DNA from: Ceratorhiza oryzae-sativae | Taxonomy: Eukaryota > Basidiomycota > Agaricomycetes > Cantharellales > Ceratobasidiaceae | Assembly (NCBI GenBank): GCA_030998015.1 | Contig: JARWMV010000155.1 | Coordinates: 1 to 34,021, forward strand | Length of the DNA: 34,021 nucleotides | Direction: 5' to 3' | In this document: positions 25,626 to 33,338 of the stretch, piece after piece | Layout of the letters: every line of letters begins with the position of its first letter | Position numbering within the stretch: the stretch's first letter is position 1 | The notes under the pieces: generated by a model | The model's input: the letters and a program-made list of their open reading frames with translations, nothing else | Told to the model about the DNA's origin: nothing | Databases searched by the model: none | Position numbers and translations under genes: made by a program

Positions 25626-25743
25626 GTTGACCCCCCAAACTGATGCAGCTATGCTGCATTGTTTGGGGGGGTAATGGCACTCCCAATACGCTGGCCCGTA
25701 GGGCGTGCCTTACAGGCTTGGTAACGCATTGGGAGGCCGTTGA
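25626..25743. repeat. D plus E composite
   Basis: As at 7660. It interrupts the gene just before LAGLIDADG motif 1. Confidence 0.75.
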
Positions 25744-25802
25744 GACTAATACTATTTTTTTCCTCTCTAGTTAGTAGACGAGCACGAATTGGGGAAACAC
25801 TA

Positions 25803-25943
25803 CCCCGCTAATCGATACCCCTGCCAAGACGTGCGCTAAAGCGCAGTTCTCTAGGCAGGGTGTAGATTTGCCTTCGCAAATCATCGATTATTGGAGCCCT
25901 CCGCGCTTAGGCCGCCCTGCGGGCGATCAAAGAGCGCGGAGGG
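25803..25943 (+). repeat. C element with nested F
   Basis: Between the leader and the LAGLIDADG_2 domain of the intron 5 gene. Confidence 0.88.
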
Positions 25944-26289
25944 GAACATTTACTAAATAGATGCGAACCCCCCCGACCTTTTTTTAGGTTAGGAATATGC
26001 CTGACTAGGCAAATAAGGTTGGAATTTATCTTCACTATAATATTTCCATAATCCCCATTTATGTAGATTTGGCGAAATTTAATAGTGTTACACATAAATT
26101 CTCTGAGGGTTTAATGTGTTTAATGCCCTGCTGATAGCCCAATCCTCGTGAATTTTAAGATATTTGCATGTCTTTTCAGGGATTACAGGTGTCCCAGCAT
26201 ATAGTGTAATTTAATTGACATAATTTGGACAGAAGATGCTCTTTCCCTGTAAGGGACTTCGTTTTCATTATATTTTAAGCCCTTTTCCA

Positions 26290-26377
26290 AGCTAATAAGT
26301 GCATTGCTGCTAAAGCTGCTAACACGAATGGTAATAGATAGTGTAATGAGAAGAATCTATTTAAAGTAGCATTTGAC
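26290..26377 (-). CDS. cob: cytochrome b exon 5
   Basis: It encodes (V)[20 protein letters not shown] and ALAAMHLLA. This is the helix with the conserved His that ligates heme ([11 protein letters not shown]) and a second His in AAMHLLA. The first base, G, completes the V codon begun by exon 4, and the exon ends GCT. Coding nucleotides 513-600. Both flanks fit the group I rule. No repeat interrupts it. Confidence 0.96.
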
Positions 26378-26816
26378 CGAGTAGTTGGTAGCCCCCCAAG
26401 AAGTTTTTCTCTTGGTCTCGCTACACTCAGCACGTTACCGTACTGTTCGGAGTACATCACTATCTTCAAGGGCGCGCTAAGCGCGGCCGATTTTTTTTTG
26501 CTCTCGGGCCCTTAGGCAGAGAACTAAAGGGGGTTCTGTTAGTAGTGAATAGGCAAATTTAATGAAGAGTAGTTTGGTAATTTTTGAATTTCTTTAATCC
26601 AAAGTTTGAATTGTAGTCCTTTATGTCCAACAAATTTAACGGGCAGCCGCACAGCGCGCTGCTAGAATGAGCGATAAAATTTATAACACTTTGTAACTCC
26701 CGTTTAGATTTTGCAGACAAAGCAAACATATTATTTCTAGTATGTCTTATTTGAACATCTCTCAAATGAAGTCTTTTGGAAATAGCGCCCATAATGTGAG
26801 CATCATACTTCTGATC

Positions 26817-27030
26817 CCGCCGGCGTTAGAGGGAATCCTCAGTTGAGGTAGCCTTGACCATGAGTCCAGGCTACCTCACATAAAGATTCCCTCGTAGAAA
26901 ATGACGACCGTTCGTCATTTTCAGCCGGCGGCTAAATATCGATATTATGCCGCGCACTAGCAATCGCAAACGGTTGCGATTGCTCACGTTGGTTGGTGGG
27001 ACAAGTCCCACCAGCAACTAACGCGCGCGG
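26817..27030 (+). repeat. A element with extra hairpin (subtype 2)
   Basis: 214-bp copy in the intron 4 HE gene, after RIRPYF. Confidence 0.88.
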
Positions 27031-27170
27031 AAATAAGGTCTAATTCTTTTCCCACTATTTTCTCTTGAGATAGAAAAACAACCCTCGGCCTCTATAAATC
27101 CCATCAGCCAATTATCAAAATATTCTAATTTAAGGATTTCATCGATAGACAATAAATCATTTGCAACGTC

Positions 27171-27342
27171 CCGCCGGCGTTAGAGGGAATCCTAAAGATT
27201 CCCTCGTAGAAAATGACGACCGTTCGTCATTTTCAGCCGGCGGCTAAATATCGATATTATGCCGCGCACTAGCAATCGCAAACGGTTGCGATTGCTCACG
27301 TTGGTTGGTGGGACAAGTCCCACCAGCAACTAACGCGCGCGG
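27171..27342 (+). repeat. A element
   Basis: Standard copy, second of three in the intron 4 HE gene. Confidence 0.9.
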
Positions 27343-27398
27343 ATTCGGGTTTCACTAATATAGGCTCTTTGTTTTTTCTAACCTGTAAAGTATCCCTC

Positions 27399-27570
27399 CC
27401 GCCGGCGTTAGAGGGAATCCTAAAGATTCCCTCGTAGAAAATGACGACCGTTCGTCATTTTCAGCCGGCGGCTAAATATCGATATTATGCCGCGCACTAG
27501 CAATCGCAAACGGTTGCGATTGCTCACGTTGGTTGGTGGGACAAGTCCCACCAGCAACTAACGCGCGCGG
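27399..27570 (+). repeat. A element
   Basis: Standard copy, third of three, only 56 bases from the previous one and in the same orientation. Confidence 0.9.
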
Positions 27571-27742
27571 CAAACTGGAATTTTTTTCTAGTCAACAAAG
27601 AATATTTATCAAATATAGGAAGAACGTATTCCAACAAATGTTCCATAGTACCTATGGAATAGTTTGAAATTACTTCTCCTTTGTCAATACGACCACAACC
27701 AACTAATGTCTTTAAATAATGTAATAATTGTAAGTCTCTACT

Positions 27743-27775
27743 GACCCCCAAACATGTGCAGCTACGCTGCATTGT
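27743..27775. repeat. truncated D hairpin
   Basis: CCCCCAAACATGTGCAGCTA and CGCTGCATTG, without its G-rich arm. Confidence 0.7.
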
Positions 27776-27862
27776 GCATTCCTATTGCAAATCTGTGTAA
27801 GTATCGATCTCTCATTTTTACTAAACAAAAAGTACCCTCTCCATCTGTAAGTCCTACCAACC

Positions 27863-27966
27863 ATTGACCCCCCAAACTGATGCAGCTATGCTGCATTGTT
27901 TGGGGGGGTAATGGCCCTCCCAATACGCTGGCCTTACAGGCTTGGTAACGCATTGGGAGGCCATTG
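27863..27966. repeat. D plus E composite
   Basis: As at 7660, inserted just before WLVGLTDGEGTF of the intron 4 HE gene. Confidence 0.75.
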
Positions 27967-28198
27967 AAGATATTCGGGGTTAACTCTCTGAGAAGCAGAA
28001 GACTGAAAATTCTCCCCAAATTTAGGACGAATTGCAGCTGAAGTAACTTCATTTTTTTCCACCTCGGCGAATTTTCCTTTACATTGTGAGATTGTTACTG
28101 GAACAATTGGAACCAGTACCCCCAAAGTTGGGACGTTTTCGCATAAACCCGAATTATTCACTATAATGTCACCATTATAGGCCGCATAGATCATTAAT

Positions 28199-28220
28199 AC
28201 GGAAAAGCCACCCCAGATTA
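28199..28220 (-). CDS. cob: cytochrome b exon 4 (22-base mini-exon)
   Basis: TA ATC TGG GGT GGC TTT TCC GT encodes the end of L, IWGGFS and the start of V, the conserved IWGGFSV stretch of cytochrome b. The intron before ends in G (28221), and the exon ends in T. It restores the codon split by intron 3 (T plus TA) and is completed by the G of exon 5. It covers coding nucleotides 491-512. Confidence 0.93.
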
Positions 28221-28631
28221 CATTATATTATCGCCAAAGTGTTTAATCTTTGTCTTCACCGTCTTAAACGATGTTTAGACTATGTCTTCAACCTAGTTCC
28301 AAGGTAATGTGCATCCCGACTAAAGTTTGACGTACCAAACGAACAGGTTGTGGGGCTCTCGTGTCGAGCTTATTGTTGGTATAACTCACTCGTTAGTCGT
28401 TGAACGTTCTTAACCCATTGCTAGACTATGAATTAGGTACCTTTCAATGGAATACCTCAAATCTTAGCAAATACCGAGTCAAGCTTCGCTGCAAATAGTC
28501 TTAATTGGGGATTTTTATAATTAAGATGTCAATGCAATTCACCCCATTTGCCTATAAAACATTACTGTTTTAAGGAGCCTAATTTCACAGAAACTCGTGC
28601 CAAGCCAAAGGCGGGAAATCCTAGCAATACT

Positions 28632-28787
28632 CCGCGCGCGTTAGTTGCTGGTGGGACTTGTCCCACCAACCAACGTGAGCAATCGCAACCGTTTGCGATT
28701 GCTAGTGCGCGGCATAATATCGATATTTAGCCGCCGGCTGAAAATGACGAACGGTCGTCATCTGAGGATTCCCTCTAACGCCGGCGG
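28632..28787 (-). repeat. A element with internal deletion
   Basis: 156 bp. The arm after ACGGTCGTCAT is missing and the sequence jumps to CTGAGGATTCCCTC. The CTGAGG indicates it derives from a subtype with the extra hairpin. Confidence 0.88.
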
Positions 28788-28939
28788 GCCTAAAATTTGA
28801 AGCCGGTTTAATCCTTTTAATTTTCCAACTTATTTCGTAAACAAAGTAAATTTGCGTAAAATATAGTCAGGTAAAATTTGGCTACACTGTGTGGCACGGC
28901 TATTATTCGATGGATGCAGCAACCGTGGCATACCACGGC

Positions 28940-29841
28940 TTATTGTGGGAATTTAAGGTTACAGTAACGAGAACTATTTCGTAAAACTGTTAACCATTTC
29001 AAATATTGTATACCTTTAAGTCCAACTAAAGGATGATATCCTGAGAACGAAAAAAAATTGATCACTCTTTGTATATCAGCTTTAGAAGAGACAGAAAATT
29101 GATTATAGATACCTTTTTCAATGCCAATTTTTCGGTTTGTCTCAAACACCAATTTAAAGGCTTCAAATAACATACTATGCACTCGTTGTTTTAATGAATA
29201 GCAAGCGTCATTGTTGTTTTTTACGTAGAAAGACCCATCAGCCATTGTAAATCCAACAAGCCAATTATTAAAGAAAGATAAATTCACATAATCTGAAGCT
29301 GTTTTAGGCAACTCAAATGTTGTTCCAATTGAAGATTTTGCCAAAGAGATTGCTTGTATTTGATCATAAATTTTTATATCATTCTTTAAAACATGCATAG
29401 CTAAATCAAACTGAGCTCTTCTAGTTTCAGTTAAAAAAAAAATTCCATGGTGTAATAATAATGGAAAAATAACTTCTTGTAAGTCAGTTCGATTAATAAC
29501 AAGTTTACAAATAGGACTTTTATTGTCCCGGTATACTGTTAATCTCCCCAACTTCAACACAGATTGGATATATTCCAATGTAGATTTATCATCTAAATGG
29601 ATAATAATTACAAGTTTAATGGCTATATATCCTCTGGTTGTTCTAGTTATTTGTATGTAGCCATCACCGTCTACAAAACCAGCGAAGAAAGCTAGAAATG
29701 ATGGAGGAATAGACAAATATTCCTTTTTGGCTAATCTTCCACTTTCATTCCCCTTCTTAATTGCATGTGGACTAACGGTACCCACAGTAGGCAAAATAGC
29801 TGCATTTGCCCATATCGAATAATAATCTGTGATGTTGTTTA
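28940..29841 (-). CDS. LAGLIDADG maturase/endonuclease, intron 3, intact, fused to exon 3
   Basis: The frame continues from exon 3 (DFVEL then NNITDYYSIWANA) to a stop at 28940. Motif 1 is FLAFFAGFVDGDGYIQI and motif 2 is NNWLVGFTMADGSFYV, both with acidic catalytic positions. The C-terminus, IQYLKWLTVLRNSSRYCNLK, matches the typical end of I-AniI and bI3-type proteins. In that family such proteins act as endonuclease, splicing cofactor or both, and the mature form is released by proteolysis of the exon fusion. About 300 residues, with no repeats in it. It is one of three intact HE genes here, which suggests recent arrival or selection for splicing help. Confidence 0.9.
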
Positions 29842-29902
29842 ACTCTACAAAATCTTGACCGACCCATGGTATAGCTGAAAGCAGGTTTGTAATAACAGTC
29901 GC
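29842..29902 (-). CDS. cob: cytochrome b exon 3
   Basis: 61 bases encoding ATVITNLLSAIPWVGQDFVE plus the first base of L, a conserved stretch. The intron before ends in G (29903), the exon starts GCG ACT and ends GAG T. Coding nucleotides 430-490. Confidence 0.96.
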
Positions 29903-29966
29903 CTTTAATCTTTGGTTTATCTTTGTTCAATCAAAAACAGATAAACCCCTGTACTATTTCTAAATC

Positions 29967-30107
29967 CCCTCCGCGCTCTTTGATCGCCCGCAGGGCGGCC
30001 TAAGCGCGGAGGGCTCCACTAATCGATGATTTGCGAAGGCAAATCTACACCCTGCCTAGAGAACTGCGCTTTAGCGCACGTCTTGGCAGGGGTATCGATT
30101 AGCGGGG
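29967..30107 (-). repeat. C element with nested F
   Basis: Near the 3' end of intron 2. No gene is disrupted. Confidence 0.88.
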
Positions 30108-30231
30108 TATGGTTACCACAGATTGATACGTTATATCCTTAGATAGCCTTGTGATAGTACTAGGAAACTATAGAATAATGGCGGATAAAAATCCAGTTTC
30201 ATTCCAAAGTTGTTTGTACTATAAAGATTCC

Positions 30232-30312
30232 CACTGTACATTAAGCACCATTTCAGGCACCCACCGGTGAGCCAGTCTGTAGCGGTTTATCGTAACCGAC
30301 GGTCTTGAACAA
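30232..30312 (-). other. group I core segment, intron 2
   Basis: GACCGTCGGTTACG...CTACAGACTGGCTCACCG...GGTGCTTAATGTACAGTG. It closely matches the segment at 33062-33150 in intron 1. GACCGTC, CAGACTG and TACAGT fit the paired strands around P7. The assignment is by eye. Confidence 0.6.
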
Positions 30313-30382
30313 GTGTTTTTTAACCGTGTACACCGGCATCGCTTTATTTCGTTATCCTTTTAATACATTATCCTAACCATCG

Positions 30383-30540
30383 CGCTTAGTTCGATAAAGC
30401 CTAGGCTTTATCGGCCCAAGCGCGACAGCTCGCCGAGAATCGCTGATTTGCCCGTCGTCATACACTCAGTGTATGACTTCGGGTTAGGTCCCTTTACAAG
30501 GGACCAACCCCGAAGGCAAATCTACGATTCTCGAGGGTTG
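30383..30540. repeat. nested hairpins in intron 2
   Basis: CGCGCTTAGTTCGATAAAGC...GCTTTATCGGCCCAAGCGCG, then CGAGAATCGCTGATTTGCC and GGCAAATCTACGATTCTCGAG as outer arms around GTCATACACTCAGTGTATGAC and GGTCCCTTTACAAGGGACC. Confidence 0.75.
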
Positions 30541-30548
30541 TGAAATTC

Positions 30549-30596
30549 ACCCCTGCCAAGACGTGCGCTAAAGCGCAGTTGCCCAGGCAGGGTGTA
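30549..30596. repeat. solitary F hairpin
   Basis: CACCCCTGCCAAGACGTGCG...TTGCCCAGGCAGGGTG, GCCCAG variant, in non-coding intron sequence. Confidence 0.85.
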
Positions 30597-30791
30597 AGCC
30601 ATTTGAAAATCAAAATTCTCCTCAAATTTTTTGGCTAAAGTATAACACAGAAGAACAATTTATCAATTTGAGCACCCTAGCCCTCGCGGCACAGTCCTGT
30701 ACCGTGAGGGTAAGGAGTAAAACTTAAGGTACATAATTCTTTCTATACGATTATTGCAGAACTACTGGAAATAAAACTATGGTTTAGTTTG

Positions 30792-31517
30792 TTAAATATA
30801 ACCGTTTAATTTATAATACATTGAGCCATGAAGGTGAGGTTTAACTATGTCAGCTAAATTTTGCATAGAAATTTTAGAAATATAAATAACATATTGATTA
30901 GAGTAACCTGTTTTTTGTATAGATGCCTTCAAATTATATTTATCTCTTAATACTTTACATAGTAATTCATCATCTTTAAGTGAAAAACTATTAGTACTAA
31001 ATTTAAACCCTGAGCCTACTGAACCTCCATCATCTGAAAGCCAAACTGCTAAGGCTAAAGGAGATAAATAGTCACCTATATTGGCAGGTACTATTTTAAC
31101 ACCTTCTTTATAAAACTCTTCATGTAAAAAGTTAAAACTTGAAAATGTATAAGTTTTAAATCTTAAAACATATCTTAATTTGCCTCCTACTCCTAATCTA
31201 GTCGCCAATTTAGGTTGAATACTATTACAATAACCCAAATCACTTAAATATTTGTGAAACCATAATAAGTAATGACTATTTGAATGTTCTTGTTGAAAAC
31301 ATATTCTAGTCCCATTTCCGTGTCGCTCAGCTTGAGCATCGCCGAGTATGGAACCTATCAATACACATAAAGTGTTATAATTATGAGGACCTATACGTTT
31401 ATAAGATCTAGTTTTAGGAGCAATAAAAGGCAAAGTAGTATTATATAAATTAATCGTTGATTCTATATTTAATAACTCTTGGAAATATTCAAACCATTTG
31501 GGGCACAACTCATAATT
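30792..31517 (-). CDS. LAGLIDADG_2 homing endonuclease, intron 2, intact, fused to exon 2
   Basis: The frame continues from exon 2 (MSLWG then NYELCPKWFEY). Motif 1 is VLIGSILGDAQAERHGNG with GD. Next come RICFQQEHSNSHYLLWFHKY, YVLRFKTYTFSSFNFLHEEF, GVKIVPANIGDYLSPLALAV and WLSDDGG (motif 2), then FSTNSFSLKDDELLCKVLRD and MQNLADIVKPHLHGSMYY. It ends at 30792. It is the only uninterrupted LAGLIDADG_2 gene in the window and so a reference for reading the five broken ones. It probably drives intron homing at cob site 429. Confidence 0.9.
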   Translation of the reverse strand, partial: NYELCPKWFEYFQELLNIESTINLYNTTLPFIAPKTRSYKRIGPHNYNTLCVLIGSILGDAQAERHGNGTRICFQQEHSNSHYLLWFHKYLSDLGYCNSIQPKLATRLGVGGKLRYVLRFKTYTFSSFNFLHEEFYKEGVKIVPANIGDYLSPLALAVWLSDDGGSVGSGFKFSTNSFSLKDDELLCKVLRDKYNLKASIQKTGYSNQYVIYISKISMQNLADIVKPHLHGSMYYKLNGYI

Positions 31518-31553
31518 ACCCCATAATGACATTTGCCCGAATGGCAAGACGTA
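31518..31553 (-). CDS. cob: cytochrome b exon 2 (12-codon mini-exon)
   Basis: TAC GTC ... GGG GT encodes YVLPFGQMSLWG, the conserved motif after FLG. The base before it is G (31554), and it ends GGT. Coding nucleotides 394-429, in frame with both neighbours. Confidence 0.96.
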
Positions 31554-31589
31554 CAAACTTTAATGTTTATTTCATAATAAATTTAAATT

Positions 31590-33005
31590 CTAGTCTGTAG
31601 TATCACATTTTACACTAGATTCAAATTTGAATCTTTGCTTATACAATTTATTTGTATCTATTATTTTAGATATAACAGAAGAAATATTAATATTACCCAG
31701 AGCTAACGCAGCTTTTGTGTAAGAAGAAAAAGGAGAACCTTCTAATAATTTACCATTATCGTAAACATTAACACCATAACCCATATTACCTTTTTTGACT
31801 ACTCTGGCAACGTCAGAGTAAGCTTTATATGGTAAACCTGTAGTTAGGTCATATACTGGGGGCATGTCAAATATTTTATTAATATCATCCAAATCTGGGG
31901 CCTCAGCTACTTCAGGGTTAGTTGAATATCTTTTATTGATATACTGATTTACTCTCACAAAGGATTCTTTACCTTCAATTGTTGACGTATAGCCTAAAGC
32001 TTTAAGTTTTACCGCAACTTCCCAATATTGAAAATCAATACCTTTTCTAGATTTAAAGGTCAAAGATTTAAAAAAAGGTAAAATGTAATTATAAAGCTGT
32101 AATATATTAGCTACACTTAAAGAGGCCATACCTGTTTCAATATTCGGGTCGTATATCACTGGTGTAGGTTTATTGTTTAATTTATCAAATTTAGGACCGA
32201 TCTCGGGATTGTAAGGTAAATTATTAAGAAATTCTGCTATTTCATATAAAAAGTGTATATTTTTAGAGTGTTGTTTAATCCCAAAAGTAGGGACCATACT
32301 AGGTAGGGAGAATGTCCCATCACCCTCAACAAATCCAAGAAGTCTATACGGAGTTAAATCGCGATTAGGAATACTTTGTAGATCTAAATTTTTTCTTAAT
32401 GTATTCATGCCGGATTTTAATTTTAATAAATCCTTTAACTCCTCATCTCTAACTTTTCTTCTTTCACAAAAGGGTGCCATTTTGATTTCAGCTGCAGCCT
32501 TAAAATCTAAAAAATCGAAATATTTAGAAGTAGTAAAATGATAATATGAGAGTATCGGTATAATAACCCCTACAATATCTATAAATTTATCTACTGAAAA
32601 GTAAGACTCATGTAGATTTGTAGTATCTCTAATTGTACCTACTTCTCTATTTGCCAATACACTTAGTAAATTTTTTATGTATATTAAAGCAACTTTATCA
32701 TCATAATGTAATTTTATTCTAAATTTAAGAGCACCTGTGTTAGAAATGTAAAATGTAGACTCCGCCTCTGAAAATCCAGAAAACCACTCTAATTCATTTT
32801 GGGATTTTATTAATGTTTCTTCTTTCAATGTTGGACATTGAGGTTCGTTTTTAGCCCTGCCTAGAGAACTGCGCATTAGCGCACGTCTTGGCAGGGGTAT
32901 TAAAGAGTCATTAACTTCCAGGGGACTAGCTGCCTGTTTACATACCCAGGGTACCCTTGTCCCCAATAATAGATACGATAATTTTGTATTACAATCTTCA
33001 TACAA
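31590..33005 (-). CDS. LAGLIDADG endonuclease with NUMOD1, intron 1, intact, carrying an in-frame F element
   Basis: Two LAGLIDADG motifs: WFSGFSEAESTFYISN and LLGFVEGDGTFSLPSM. Domain 2 continues FGIKQHSKNIHFLYEIAEFL and QLYNYILPFFKSLTF, DFQYWEVAVKLKALGY. Then come a linker and a NUMOD1-like tail, GYGVNVYDNGKLLEGSPFSS and YTKAALALGNINISSVI. Stop near 31590. The frame is open from 33026 but has no ATG before the one at about 32876, which lies inside the 45-bp F element (32854-32898). F is read through in frame (LPRRALMRSSLGRAK). Start may be that ATG or a non-ATG codon such as TTG 33005. It is the intact counterpart of the split gene in intron 7. Confidence 0.85.
   Translation of the reverse strand: MYEDCNTKLSYLLLGTRVPWVCKQAASPLEVNDSLIPLPRRALMRSSLGRAKNEPQCPTLKEETLIKSQNELEWFSGFSEAESTFYISNTGALKFRIKLHYDDKVALIYIKNLLSVLANREVGTIRDTTNLHESYFSVDKFIDIVGVIIPILSYYHFTTSKYFDFLDFKAAAEIKMAPFCERRKVRDEELKDLLKLKSGMNTLRKNLDLQSIPNRDLTPYRLLGFVEGDGTFSLPSMVPTFGIKQHSKNIHFLYEIAEFLNNLPYNPEIGPKFDKLNNKPTPVIYDPNIETGMASLSVANILQLYNYILPFFKSLTFKSRKGIDFQYWEVAVKLKALGYTSTIEGKESFVRVNQYINKRYSTNPEVAEAPDLDDINKIFDMPPVYDLTTGLPYKAYSDVARVVKKGNMGYGVNVYDNGKLLEGSPFSSYTKAALALGNINISSVISKIIDTNKLYKQRFKFESSVKCDTTD
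32854..32898. repeat. F hairpin read in frame within an intact HE gene
   Basis: GCCCTGCCTAGAGAACTGCG, then CATTAGCGCACGTCTTGGCA and GGGG. It is 45 bp, so 15 codons, and differs from other F copies by CATTAG where they have CTTTAG. On the coding strand that changes AAG to ATG. Confidence 0.9.
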
Positions 33006-33061
33006 ACTTACTTTTAAGTATTTACTTTAAATAACTTAGTTAACGTAATTTAACTATAAGT

Positions 33062-33150
33062 TTCGACTGTACATTAAGCACCATTGCAGGTACCCATCAG
33101 TGACCCAGTCTGTAGCGATCCTGTAAGAAACCGACGGTCTTACATAAGGT
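33062..33150 (-). other. group I core segment, intron 1
   Basis: GACCGTCGGTTTC...CTACAGACTGGGTCACTG...GGTGCTTAATGTACAGTCG. Similar over about 80 bases to 30232-30312. Confidence 0.6.
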
Positions 33151-33338
33151 ACTGATGTTTTGACCGTTTTCACTGATATTGCCAACTCTCAAAGAGAACA
33201 AAAACCCAGAAGAAATCCTCCGGAGGGCTATTGTTTATCAACTACATATTATCCCTACAGATTGTTATATAGTGTGTGAGAAAAGACTATGGTAATATAC
33301 GATAATACCTGGTAAATATTTGTAATTATGGAAGTGAT

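Larger units (their letters stand above)
24484..26095 (-). pseudogene. 5' part of split LAGLIDADG_2 endonuclease, cob intron 5
   Basis: After a leader (TIKFRQIYINGDYGNIIVKI) and a C element come RARLLTREEKNSISL, then a D/E composite, then LSEILVGIRLGDGHMRKFNL (motif 1 with GDG) and AESKCKIGY. Two solitary F hairpins, a B and a G element follow. Then YDLFKDFCGSAPVKKSSLIK, a C element, TLPCFNNLYSQFYNNRVKIV, an E composite, and VGLAYWFMGDATWVGSGV (motif 2), where the gene breaks at the nested intron. The C-terminus is at 22361-22131. Two kinds of disruption coexist: a putatively splicable intron and at least seven palindromes. Confidence 0.78.
22131..26289 (-). other. cob intron 5 (group I, with a second intron nested in its HE gene)
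   Basis: Exon 5 ends GCT and the intron ends G at 22131. The core after the 5' splice site is clear: ACTATATGCTGGGACACC near 26215, AAAAGACATGC near 26175 and GGGCTATCAGCAGGGC near 26130. The intron HE gene begins at about 26095, is split at 24483/22362, and its stop codon TAG ends on the last base of the intron. Confidence 0.88.
26378..28198 (-). other. cob intron 4 (group I)
   Basis: Exon 4 ends TCCGT and the intron ends G at 26378. Its HE frame is continuous with exon 4 (FSV then LMIYAAYNGD), as in maturase-type intron proteins that are translated as an extension of the upstream exons. The 3' part (26460-26560) holds a GGCGCGCTAAGCGCGGCC hairpin and no gene. Confidence 0.85.
26559..28198 (-). 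pseudogene. LAGLIDADG maturase/endonuclease fused to exon 4, broken by repeats
   Basis: In frame with exon 4: LMIYAAYNGDIIVNNSGLCE, GVLVPIVPVTISQCKG and SASQRVNPEYLQW. After a D/E composite comes WLVGLTDGEGTFCLVKMRD (motif 1), RFAIGMHNA. After a D come LQLLHYLKTLVGCGRIDKGE, LEYVLPIFDKYSLLTRKKFQ. After an A come RDTLQVRKNKEPILVKPE. After another A come VANDLLSIDEILKLEYFDNW, LMGFIEAEGCFSIS (motif 2). After a third A come KYDAHIMGAISKRLHL, VQIRHTRNNMFALSAKSK, ending YQTTLH. The layout is that of yeast bI4-type proteins. Apart from the inserts the protein is well preserved. Exact removal of the A elements does not restore the frame at 26817 or 27171. Confidence 0.8.
28221..29841 (-). other. cob intron 3 (group I, site 490)
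   Basis: It interrupts the codon after VE at coding nucleotide 490, a well-known fungal cob intron site that hosts I-AniI/bI3-type proteins. The intron begins TAAACAAC and ends AATG. The HE gene is in the 5' half. The 3' half (28940 to 28221) holds structured, gene-free sequence typical of a group I core plus one deleted A element (28632-28787). Confidence 0.9.
29903..31517 (-). other. cob intron 2 (group I, site 429)
   Basis: It starts AATTATGAG after GGT and ends TTAAAG. It has an intact LAGLIDADG_2 gene. The segment 30791-29903 holds the core (AGACTGGCTCACCGGTGGGT...TGGTGCTTAATGTACAG at 30312-30232), a solitary F (30549-30596), nested GATTTGCC hairpins (30383-30540) and a C element (29967-30107). 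Confidence 0.9.

Noticed and set aside
28221..28939. tRNA or rRNA gene in the structured, gene-free stretch after the intron 3 HE
   Set aside because: No cloverleaf or rRNA core was recognisable, and its position inside intron 3 is explained by the group I ribozyme core.
558..30107. Dispersed repeats as a CRISPR array
   Set aside because: The repeats are palindromic, dispersed over the whole window in both orientations, unequal in length and without regular spacers. The context is mitochondrial.
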